This document shows, piece by piece, positions 1 through 6,290 of a DNA stretch of 7,552 bases. The position numbers and the translations under genes were made by a program. The DNA is taken from the NCBI GenBank assembly GCA_009695405.1, contig SIAZ01000177.1, positions 1 through 7,552 of the forward strand, read 5' to 3'. Each line of letters begins with the position of its first letter. The stretch's first letter is position 1. Below the pieces are notes generated by a model. That model was not told where the DNA came from. It saw nothing but the letters and a program-made list of their open reading frames with translations, and ran no database searches. The stretch is from Pedosphaera sp. Its GTDB lineage: Bacteria > Verrucomicrobiota > Verrucomicrobiia > Limisphaerales > UBA9464.

Positions 1-1
1 C

Positions 2-100
2 GAAATCTTCGACTACATTGAAATCTTCTATAACCGCCAGCGCCGTCACACCTCCCTCCGAGGCCTTTCACCCGCTCAGTTCGAACTCAAAAATAACTAA
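2..100 (+). CDS. IS3-family transposase (OrfB), C-terminal fragment
   Basis: The frame is open from the window edge to TAA at 98-100 and encodes 32 residues. They include YNRQRRHTSLRGLSPAQFE, the classic tail of the IS3-family integrase-type transposase (rve domain). In the family this segment lies after the last catalytic glutamate of the DDE triad, so no catalytic residue is visible here. The gene is cut by the window edge, not shown to be broken. It reads rightwards toward the inferred right end of the element at about 144. The family assignment is confident from the NRQRRH-S-L-G-L-SP motif. The exact IS group cannot be told from this piece. Confidence 0.88.
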   Translation, partial: EIFDYIEIFYNRQRRHTSLRGLSPAQFELKNN

Positions 101-144
101 CCAATAACTCCCTTTTCTCTGTCCGTTTTATCGAAGCAGGCCCA
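101..144 (+). mobile_element. Right end of the IS3-family element with probable terminal inverted repeat
   Basis: After the transposase stop comes a short non-coding tail with a CTGTCCGTTTTATCGAAGC-type block (about 119-137), running into GGCCCA ending near 144. IS3-group elements commonly carry such a tGTCCG...-type inverted repeat just behind orfB and finish in CA, so the outer boundary is placed at CA 143-144. The left end is outside the window, so neither the inverted repeat pairing nor the 3-4 bp target duplication (expected to start CTT at 145) can be verified. The boundary is inferred to within a few bases. Confidence 0.55.
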
Positions 145-157
145 CTTCTCTCCTCCT

Positions 158-964
158 ATGCCTTCAAAACCTGTCGCCTCATTTGGAAAGCCCCATCGGC
201 AGGGGATTCTTACCGAGGCCTTCACCCTCATAGAATTATTGGTTGTCATCGCCATTATTGCTATTTTAGCCAGCATGCTTTTACCCGCACTCTCTGCGGC
301 CAAAGAAAAAGGACGCCGAGCTAATTGCATCAACAACCTCCATCAACTTGGCCTCGCCAGTCATGTGTACGCTCTCGATAATCGCGACAGTGTCTTCGAT
401 GGCATCCGCAACGGAGGCGACTCCTTTCTAATGAGTATCTCCTCAGTGATGTATCACTCCATCAGCAATACCTATGCCGACAAGGTTTTTGATTGTCCCA
501 ATGTCTACCCAATGTCCCTACCTGGAATTACCGATAATCCCAACGGACGTTTCCAAACGGGGACAGGATACTATATTGGATACCATTATCACGGTGGTCG
601 TACGATGCCCAAAGAGGCGGGATGGCAGTCGGTAAGCAAACTCACCGACACCTCCACTTTAATTAATACCAATGCGCTTGCCGAAGGGCAGCAATTGGTT
701 CTTTTTTCCGACCTAAATAGTTGGGCCGCCAACGGTGTCGGGGGCTACAATTGGGTTATAGCGCCCCACGGCCGCGGCGGAGCCGTTCGACGCAATGGTC
801 GGGTTTATCAATTCCCTATTGTTCAACCTTCAACCGCTCGCCAAGCGGGATCTGTCGGAGGTAACGTCGGCTATATCGATGGCTCGGTGCTCTGGAAACC
901 GATCACTCGAATGTATGAGAAATATTGGACCTACACCGGTGATGCTGGTCATCGAGGGGCTTGA
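158..964 (+). CDS. Prepilin-type N-terminal cleavage/methylation domain protein (type II pseudopilin-like)
   Basis: This 268-residue protein has a class III (prepilin) signal. A basic leader is followed by A21-FTLIELLVV, so prepilin peptidase would cut after A21, leaving F1 and Glu5 of the mature protein (E26). A single hydrophobic helix runs to about residue 45, followed by the usual ALSAAKEKGRRANCINNL segment of large verrucomicrobial and planctomycetal pseudopilins. The C-terminus has GGNVGYIDGSVLWKPI at about 234-249, the W/DG signature of this family. It would be an inner-membrane-anchored, periplasm- or surface-facing protein of unknown substrate. ATG 158 is the only standard start after the transposase stop, and no Shine-Dalgarno sequence is visible. 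The gene starts about 13 bases from the inferred IS3 end, so its native promoter is probably displaced. It converges on feoB. Confidence 0.85.
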   Translation: MPSKPVASFGKPHRQGILTEAFTLIELLVVIAIIAILASMLLPALSAAKEKGRRANCINNLHQLGLASHVYALDNRDSVFDGIRNGGDSFLMSISSVMYHSISNTYADKVFDCPNVYPMSLPGITDNPNGRFQTGTGYYIGYHYHGGRTMPKEAGWQSVSKLTDTSTLINTNALAEGQQLVLFSDLNSWAANGVGGYNWVIAPHGRGGAVRRNGRVYQFPIVQPSTARQAGSVGGNVGYIDGSVLWKPITRMYEKYWTYTGDAGHRGA

Positions 965-971
965 TAGTTAC

Positions 972-1001
972 CGAATGAGCCGTCAGATCGGCCCCCATTC
1001 G
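972..1001. terminator. Hairpin between convergent genes, possible bidirectional terminator
   Basis: CGAATG (972-977) pairs with CATTCG (996-1001), and the inner GCCG (979-982) pairs with CGGC (989-992) around a 6-base loop. The arms are separated by a 1-base and a 3-base bulge. The hairpin sits in the 46-base gap between the prepilin stop (964) and the feoB stop (1011), where a shared terminator is expected. No T-run follows on either strand, so it is not a canonical intrinsic terminator. Confidence 0.4.
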
Positions 1002-1010
1002 TTGGGTGAA

Positions 1011-3284
1011 TTAAAATCCCAGAAATGTCCCACCTCGGAAGGTAAGAAAGGCGGTAATCCAAGCCAAAGCCGTCATGTAGAACGCCTGAAAAAGGGGCCA
1101 GCGCCATGATTGAGTTTCGCGTCGTACAATAGCAATCGTACTCACGCACTGCATCGCAAAGACATAGAAGACCATGATCGTTATTCCAGTGAGTGGTGTG
1201 TAGACCACTGTCCCATCCGATCGACGTTCCCGCTTCAAGACCTGCGCTAAACTCGCCGTACCTTGGTCCGTCTTTTCGAACTCTCCGACATTATAGACGA
1301 CCGATAAAGTGCTCACAAAGACCTCACGTGCCGCGAATGAGGCCACCAGCCCAATGCCGATTTTCCAATCAAATCCCAGCGGTCGTATCAACGGCTCAAT
1401 CCAATGTCCTAATTGCCCCGCATACGACTGTCTCAGTTGTTCCCCTGCTATTTCTCGTTCCAAACGGTGGATCTCCCCTTTGGCAAGCGTCCAGGTCGCA
1501 TTGGTGCTTGGCGCAGAGCGCAACAACTCTAATCCAGCACCTGTCTCCAACTGTCTAGGGAGAGTGTTTGATACCACTTCAGCCAAGGATTTCCTTAAAA
1601 ATTCCGATTCCTGCTTAGGATAAGTGACTAAGAACCAGAGAAAAATATTAATTCCTAAGATGACCGTACCGGCGCGTCGTAGAAACAATTTAGACCGATC
1701 CCACATCTGCCTGAGAACCACTGCTGGCATTGGGCGTTTATACGGTGGCAATTCGAGAATCAGCAACGGCGGCTCGCCCTTCAATAGTGTTTTCTTGAAT
1801 AGCCAAGCCATCCCCAAGGCTCCCACAATGCCAAGGAGATACATGGAAAGGAGAGTTAATCCAGGGAGACCGTTTCGCTGAGGAATACAGGCGGCAATCA
1901 AGACCGTGTAAACGGGCAATCGCGCCGAACAACTCATTAAGGGGGCCACCAGAATTGTCGCCAAACGATCCTTAGGGGTCTCAATTGTTCGTGTTGCCAT
2001 AATCCCCGGAATGGCACAAGCAAACGATGAAAGCATCGGAATAAAGCTCTTTCCATGCAACCCCACCCGACTCATCAAACGATCCATCAGAAAGGCCGCC
2101 CGGGCCATATAGCCCGAATCTTCGAGCAAACTAATAAAGAGAAACAGCAAACAGATCTGGGGCAGAAACACCACCACCGATCCCACTCCAGAAATCACGG
2201 CGCGACTCAACAAATCGCTTAGATCGCCGGGGGGCATGGCGCTTGATAGCGCACTCGACACTCCCTCGACCAAACTTTGGAGGGCACTCATGGGATACTG
2301 AGCCAACCAGAAAATGGACTGAAACATCAGCGCCATAATCGACACAAAAATCACCAAACCAAACAAACGATGTGTCAGCACTTTGTCTAGTCGATCTGAT
2401 AAAGTCTCCCCAGTGAAGGAGACTTCCGAGGTCACATGTTGCTGGATAGCAAACACCCTCGCGTAACGTGACTCGATGGCGGCACTTCTCCAATCAACAC
2501 CAACCAATTCCAAACGCGTTCGAGCTTCTGCGATATGCTTTTTAAAAGCCGCCGGATACTGCTCCGGATGACCTGCAAACACCGTATCATCGGTCAATAG
2601 TTGCAGGGCTTCCGCCGCGGCCAAACGTTGTCGATGGGGAAACAAGATTTCTAACTCCCGCTCAATTCCCTGTGCCTCGCGGCCAAATGCCTCAGGTAAC
2701 TCATTAAACTCTCTGGGAATCACATGACGAGTACCCGAGCGACCCGCTCGATCAATCAACGCCGTCCTCAGTGCATCCACCCCTTCTCCATCGCTCGCCA
2801 CCATGGGAAACACCGGCACACTCAACGCTTTCGATAATCCCTCGAGATCAATCTCTTGCCCATTCACTCGAGCCACATCGAGCATATTCAAAACCAATGC
2901 CGTCGGGTGGCCTAATTCAATCACCTGAGTGGCATAGTAAAGATTTCTCTGCAGATTAGAGGCATCTGCGACAATTAAAACGAGATCGGGTGAAGCCACC
3001 TCAGGCACTCGTTGAAAAAGGACATCGCGAGCAATTTGTTCATCCGGTGATTGCGGGCTAAGAGAATAAGTACCGGGCAAATCCAAAACAGTGACCCGAC
3101 TCCCCCGCCCCGCCCCAGAAAGAACTCCTTCCTTCCGTTCGACTGTCACCCCAGCATAATTTCCGACCTGGGCTCGCAGACCGGTTAAGGCATTAAATAG
3201 TGTAGTTTTGCCGCAATTAGGATTGCCGGTTAACACCACCAAGAACGGCAATTTCGAAGTCGTATTTGGCGAAATAATGGACAT
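1011..3284 (-). CDS. feoB: Ferrous iron transport protein B (FeoB), GTP-dependent Fe2+ permease
   Basis: This 757-residue inner-membrane protein imports Fe2+ using an N-terminal G domain. Visible motifs, numbered from ATG 3284: G1 GNPNCGKT (20-27), G2 region VGNYAGVTVE with Thr47, G3 DLPG (68-71) and G4 NMLD (133-136). A helical GDI-like region follows to about 295, then the membrane domain from about 305. It carries LEDSGYMARAAF (about 387-398), Gate motif 1 as SFACAIPG (420-427, Cys423) and Gate motif 2 MSCSARLPVY (450-459, Cys452). A hydrophilic insert of about 70 residues with charged helical character precedes the last helices, which contain FAAREVFVSTL and VFYVFAMQCVSTIAIV. A GTG at 3341 would add 19 basic residues. 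ATG 3284 was chosen because homologs begin shortly before G1. No Shine-Dalgarno is seen for either. It is the last gene of feoA-feoA-feoB, 84 bases after the feoA stop. It looks intact. Confidence 0.97.
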   Translation of the reverse strand: MSIISPNTTSKLPFLVVLTGNPNCGKTTLFNALTGLRAQVGNYAGVTVERKEGVLSGAGRGSRVTVLDLPGTYSLSPQSPDEQIARDVLFQRVPEVASPDLVLIVADASNLQRNLYYATQVIELGHPTALVLNMLDVARVNGQEIDLEGLSKALSVPVFPMVASDGEGVDALRTALIDRAGRSGTRHVIPREFNELPEAFGREAQGIERELEILFPHRQRLAAAEALQLLTDDTVFAGHPEQYPAAFKKHIAEARTRLELVGVDWRSAAIESRYARVFAIQQHVTSEVSFTGETLSDRLDKVLTHRLFGLVIFVSIMALMFQSIFWLAQYPMSALQSLVEGVSSALSSAMPPGDLSDLLSRAVISGVGSVVVFLPQICLLFLFISLLEDSGYMARAAFLMDRLMSRVGLHGKSFIPMLSSFACAIPGIMATRTIETPKDRLATILVAPLMSCSARLPVYTVLIAACIPQRNGLPGLTLLSMYLLGIVGALGMAWLFKKTLLKGEPPLLILELPPYKRPMPAVVLRQMWDRSKLFLRRAGTVILGINIFLWFLVTYPKQESEFLRKSLAEVVSNTLPRQLETGAGLELLRSAPSTNATWTLAKGEIHRLEREIAGEQLRQSYAGQLGHWIEPLIRPLGFDWKIGIGLVASFAAREVFVSTLSVVYNVGEFEKTDQGTASLAQVLKRERRSDGTVVYTPLTGITIMVFYVFAMQCVSTIAIVRRETQSWRWPLFQAFYMTALAWITAFLTFRGGTFLGF

Positions 3285-3368
3285 CAGAAAAGTGTCAAAA
3301 TCCAGACGGAGTCTTCTCCTTAATCGCTCGCAGTGCAACACCTCGAAGGAAGTGGATCGAAAAGCGAA

Positions 3369-3593
3369 TCACAGCTGCACCCAAATTTGGTCTGCATCTC
3401 TTTTACGCAAGGAAAGATGGTACCCACGCAAACGAATCTCTAAAGGATCGCCCAATGGTGCAAACCTCACAAGATCGACCACTGTACCCGGAAGTAGTCC
3501 CATTTCCATCAAACGCCCCCGTTGAGCTACCGGAATATCAATGCGCAGGACAGTCGCTTGGGTACCTGGGGCGAGCGAGGAGAGTGGAACCAT
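3369..3593 (-). CDS. feoA: FeoA family protein, classical SH3-like type
   Basis: This 74-residue cytosolic protein matches FeoA end to end: LSSLAPG at 4-10, GRLMEMGLLPG at 26-36, then FAPLGDPLEIRLRGYHLSLRKRDADQIWV at 44-72. This is the SH3-like beta-barrel fold that works with FeoB in Fe2+ uptake, probably by contacting the FeoB G domain or membrane core. ATG 3593 was chosen because the conserved domain starts within a few residues. A TTG at 3635 would add 14 unconserved residues. It is the middle gene of the feo operon, 104 bases after the stop of the other FeoA. It lacks cysteines, unlike that paralogue. Confidence 0.93.
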   Translation of the reverse strand: MVPLSSLAPGTQATVLRIDIPVAQRGRLMEMGLLPGTVVDLVRFAPLGDPLEIRLRGYHLSLRKRDADQIWVQL

Positions 3594-3697
3594 AATTGAG
3601 CGTAACTCGGGAATGAAAGAAGCAGAGGCAATCAACCATTCAAGCTGTGGGACAATTGATCCGCCGCTTTTCGGTTCGGGTCTTCTTTACATGTGGC

Positions 3698-3946
3698 TTA
3701 TCCCAGTTGGACGGGGTGCGGGATCCGGTTGAATGATACCACCAGAATGCTCTCGGCTAACTTCCAACTCAGCCCCAAGCGTGAATTACAGACCTGACAA
3801 AGGAGGTGGCTCTGCAAAGTAATCACACGGATACGCTGTTCTTCGCCAAAGCCCATTTCTCGCAAACGCTGATTTACCTCGGGTGAAGCGGTTAAGTGCT
3901 TCACGACCACAGTGGAACCTTCACGCACTTGATTCAATGGACACAC
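3698..3946 (-). CDS. feoA: FeoA family protein, CxxC-containing variant
   Basis: From GTG 3946 this gives 82 residues beginning CPLNQVREG, with RLREMGFGEEQRIRV (27-41) and LLCQVCNSRLGLSWKLAESILV (48-69). The RLREMGF...RI and final LAESI-V pattern is FeoA. The Cys50-X2-Cys53 pair, with Cys2, marks a subfamily that differs from the classical copy downstream. In that subfamily the usual LGDP loop is replaced by the cysteine loop, so metal or redox sensing is conceivable (inference). The frame stays open to a TTG at 4003, which would add MIESCSIPVCTTDRCLVPA. GTG 3946 was preferred because known relatives start near CPL and because a dyad at 4004-4026 abuts the TTG, leaving no room for a ribosome site. 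It is the first gene of the feo operon. Confidence 0.85.
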   Translation of the reverse strand: MCPLNQVREGSTVVVKHLTASPEVNQRLREMGFGEEQRIRVITLQSHLLCQVCNSRLGLSWKLAESILVVSFNRIPHPVQLG

Positions 3947-4003
3947 CGCTGGAACCAAGCAGCGGTCGGTTGTACAAACAGGGATGGAACACGATTCGAT
4001 CAA

Positions 4004-4026
4004 TCGGTGACTAAACTAGTGACCGA
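4004..4026. promoter_or_regulatory. Candidate operator: 23-bp imperfect dyad upstream of feo
   Basis: TCGGTGACT (4004-4012) and AGTGACCGA (4018-4026) are inverted copies matching at 8 of 9 positions around a 5-base spacer. The site lies between the weak promoter match at 4045-4073 and the feo genes, where a repressor site is expected. Its size and symmetry resemble a metalloregulator operator, but it matches neither the Fur nor the DtxR consensus that I know. Direct observation of the symmetry is firm; the function is inferred. Confidence 0.4.
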
Positions 4027-4030
4027 CACT

Positions 4031-4081
4031 CCTCCGATCAAGGCTTTGTACTATCGGCCACTTGCTCTGTCTTATCGGAGG
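4031..4081 (-). promoter_or_regulatory. Weak feo promoter candidate bracketed by an 8-bp inverted repeat
   Basis: On the minus strand, AAGACA (4068-4073) and TACAAA (4045-4050) are spaced by 17 bases. Each agrees with the -35 or -10 consensus at 4 of 6 positions. The perfect inverted repeat CCTCCGAT (4031-4038) and ATCGGAGG (4074-4081) encloses both elements. A further TATCGG lies at 4052-4057, repeating the one at 4073-4078. The layout suits a regulated promoter for feoA-feoA-feoB. The promoter match alone is weak. Confidence 0.35.
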
Positions 4082-4139
4082 CTTGCCGACCTCTGGACCA
4101 CAAAGCACTTGGGAAAGGGGTTCACTGCGCCCTTTTTTA

Positions 4140-5216
4140 TTAAGCGAGACCCAACCCCAATTCGTCGCGACAATAACGCAGACTCTTTTCTAGTTCGCTC
4201 CGCTGACGATCCTTATTATTACCGTCGTAGGTATCCATCTCAGTTCCACGCCGGACCACGGAGAGAAAGCGCGCAAACTCAGCGGCTGATTTCTTGGGGA
4301 ATGCATCCCAAAATCCCTCTTCGTGATAAGGAAATTCCACGGCAAAACCGCCGATTGTTTCAATGTTGACCGCCACACCAGGACACAATTGAGCGAATCG
4401 CGCAAAGTACCGTTTCTGATCGACACACCCACCGTCACCTACCGCTGTCCATTGCACCTTACACCCTTTGTCCGTCGCCCAGATCCGGGAATCGCGTAAG
4501 CTGGTGGTCAAGGTGTACGGCCCCAGTTTTTCCAAGCTTTCAAGGGGATCTTCGAATGTCCAAGCGGAATTGCCCGAGTCCATATTGACACCCACATATT
4601 CGCGCCCTGCCGATTCAACCAACCAAACCAATTCATCGGCGGTCATATCGCCGGCATGATTTTCTACCGACACCTTGACCCCCAGATCCATAGCCATATG
4701 GCGGCAGGCCTTCAGAACACGCACGGTATCCAAGATGCGTGCCTCGATACCGCCGGGCGTTTTTCGATCCTCTCTCGAACCCAAAACCACTCTGAAAACT
4801 GGGGAACCTGCGGCTCGAGATAATTTCAATCCCAAAGCCAGATGCTCCTCAGCTGTGCCCCACTCTTTCTTAAAGGATTTCGAAGTGGGACAAATACTCC
4901 AAGACCCCAAAAGAAGTGCGATGTTTTTGTCGTCAGCGTATTTCTTTAATTCGGAGGCCGCAGTGAGTGTCAAAGCTCCAATACCCGCCAAGTCAGTGAT
5001 GAAAAGGGTATTGAGATGCAGTCCCGCCGCATAGTCCACCAATTCGCGTCCCTTCCAACCCCAAGCGCGAACTGCAAAGTTGTCCATACCCAAGGGAATA
5101 CGTTTACCCAGAGCATCAAGAAGCGGTGAAGCATTGGCCGCTTGGATTGGAGTGGCGGCCAAAGCCAAACCGGCCGAAGCCAAGGCGGCGGTAGAAAGAA
5201 AGTTGCGACGATTCAT
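4140..5216 (-). CDS. Tat-exported TIM-barrel protein, sugar phosphate isomerase/epimerase (xylose isomerase-like) family
   Basis: This 358-residue protein starts with a twin-arginine signal, NRRNFLS followed by a hydrophobic alanine-rich stretch, with likely cleavage near residues 26-29, so it should be folded in the cytoplasm and exported to the periplasm. The body is an AP-endonuclease-2/xylose isomerase-like TIM barrel. Likely metal ligands are Glu185 in SVENHAGD, Asp213 in NMDSGN and Glu286 in NIETIGG. The usual H-x-K-D strand is replaced by SLRDS (Asp242), so one histidine ligand may be absent. The C-terminal tail is hydrophilic (about 325-358). ATG 5216 is supported by GGGGGT shortly upstream, the clearest ribosome site in the window, and by the signal peptide. 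It follows the aldo/keto reductase by 77 bases, so co-transcription is plausible. The actual substrate cannot be read from sequence; inosose or hexulose isomerase, or dehydratase, are options. Confidence 0.87.
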   Translation of the reverse strand: MNRRNFLSTAALASAGLALAATPIQAANASPLLDALGKRIPLGMDNFAVRAWGWKGRELVDYAAGLHLNTLFITDLAGIGALTLTAASELKKYADDKNIALLLGSWSICPTSKSFKKEWGTAEEHLALGLKLSRAAGSPVFRVVLGSREDRKTPGGIEARILDTVRVLKACRHMAMDLGVKVSVENHAGDMTADELVWLVESAGREYVGVNMDSGNSAWTFEDPLESLEKLGPYTLTTSLRDSRIWATDKGCKVQWTAVGDGGCVDQKRYFARFAQLCPGVAVNIETIGGFAVEFPYHEEGFWDAFPKKSAAEFARFLSVVRRGTEMDTYDGNNKDRQRSELEKSLRYCRDELGLGLA

Positions 5217-5293
5217 GGTACCCCCGTTTGTTGCAGAAACCGATCAGAAAGGAAACCTGGAAATTCCGAAGAATGAGACTGGCATCGCGCGGC

Positions 5294-6226
5294 TCAGTTA
5301 TTTTCGATCAAACCTTCGGCGTGACCTAGGTTGTGAACTGGAGCAAATAGGGCCCGCACTTCCTCCATGAGGCCTGTGTCAATGGGTTCGGAAAGCCATC
5401 GAGACCATTTACGGATATTGTCTGGGTTTGCACTGCCAGCGATCGTTGTTGCGATATCGCCGTGGGAACATGAAAATTGAAGTGCTAACTTGGCAATATC
5501 TTCTCCGTGCGAGGCACAGAGCGCCGCTGTTGCACGCGCCGCTGCCTTGACACTTTCGGGTTCTTTCAACCACGCCGGAAGGGGGGCGTTAGTCAAAAGC
5601 CTCGCACTAAAAGGACCCGCATTCATCACACCAATCCCCTGCTCCTTCAACCAAGGAACACTCTCATCAGCAAAGCGGGTGTTCTGGAGTGTGTACTGAT
5701 TATAGCTGAGCACACAGTCCACTGGAACTTGCTCGCAAATGAAGCGGAATATCTTTTGGGGATACCCACTAAACCCAATATACCGCACCTTCCCAGCGTC
5801 AACCGCCTTTCGTAAGGCAGGCAATGTCTCCTCCACAATCTGTTGCATCGGCACAAACTCGATATCGTGACACAGCACAATATCCAAGTGCCCAACGCCT
5901 AATCGGTGCAACGAGACATCGACCGATTCGACCACTCGTCGCGCTGAAAAATCAAAGTGGCTTAGATCATAACGCCCCAGCTTGGTGCAGAGGAGGTAAC
6001 TTTCTCTCGGTACTCCCTTGAGGGCCATTCCGAGCAAAACTTCACTCATCCCGCGTCCGTAAAAGGGAGAGGTATCTATGAAGTTCAACCCACATTCGAG
6101 GGCGACTCGGACACTTCGGAGAGCCTCTTCGAGTGTGACAGAACGAAACTCTTGCCCCAATGAACTGGCTCCAAAGCCAAGAATAGGAAGTTGAAGTCCA
6201 GTGCGCCCCAACGGTCGTGTTTGCAT
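5294..6226 (-). CDS. Aldo/keto reductase, L-galactose dehydrogenase-like
   Basis: This 310-residue NAD(P)-dependent oxidoreductase has a TIM-barrel fold and is cytosolic. It opens RPLGRTGLQLPILGFGASSLG and shows the AKR tetrad: Asp51 (FIDTSPFYG), Tyr56, Lys82 (TKLGRY) and His120 (CHDIEF). The FIDTSPFYG, GRY, HDIEF, ETLPALRK and VPVDCVLSYNQY segments recall plant L-galactose dehydrogenase and bacterial L-fucose / D-threo-aldose dehydrogenases, so oxidation of a sugar C1 hydroxyl to a lactone is the best guess. Exact specificity is inferred. ATG 6226 was chosen because homology begins there; a longer frame to ATG 6346 would overlap the preceding prepilin gene and adds unconserved residues. It lies 64 bases after the prepilin stop and 77 before the isomerase-like gene. 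No Shine-Dalgarno is visible. Confidence 0.92.
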   Translation of the reverse strand: MQTRPLGRTGLQLPILGFGASSLGQEFRSVTLEEALRSVRVALECGLNFIDTSPFYGRGMSEVLLGMALKGVPRESYLLCTKLGRYDLSHFDFSARRVVESVDVSLHRLGVGHLDIVLCHDIEFVPMQQIVEETLPALRKAVDAGKVRYIGFSGYPQKIFRFICEQVPVDCVLSYNQYTLQNTRFADESVPWLKEQGIGVMNAGPFSARLLTNAPLPAWLKEPESVKAAARATAALCASHGEDIAKLALQFSCSHGDIATTIAGSANPDNIRKWSRWLSEPIDTGLMEEVRALFAPVHNLGHAEGLIENN

Positions 6227-6290
6227 GAGGCAGTTTGTCCAGTTTCTACGGATCTCGGCAAGTCCGTCCCACTCAAAGTCGCTCAGCGCT

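Noticed and set aside
98..160. In-frame fusion of the transposase tail with the prepilin gene
   Set aside because: A TAA at 98-100 separates them, and the shared phase has a one-in-three chance. Only the promoter effect of the insertion seems worth pursuing.
1193..1623. Two overlapping + strand frames opposite feoB
   Set aside because: They lie inside the conserved feoB coding region, encode low-complexity Pro/Ser-rich sequence with no motif, and look like antisense shadows.
2131..2493. Minus-strand frame of 120 residues overlapping feoB in another phase
   Set aside because: It overlaps the FeoB membrane domain, which is unmistakable in its own frame. The alternative product has no recognisable features.
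4114..4138. AAAGGG ... CCCTTT hairpin followed by a T-run on the + strand
   Set aside because: The arms resemble an intrinsic terminator only for + strand transcription, and no + strand gene lies upstream. For the minus-strand isomerase gene the T-run would be on the wrong side.
3896..4369. + strand frame of 157 residues across the feo upstream region
   Set aside because: It runs antisense to both the FeoA gene and the isomerase-like gene, and its product has the Arg/Tyr/Pro-rich composition of a shadow frame.
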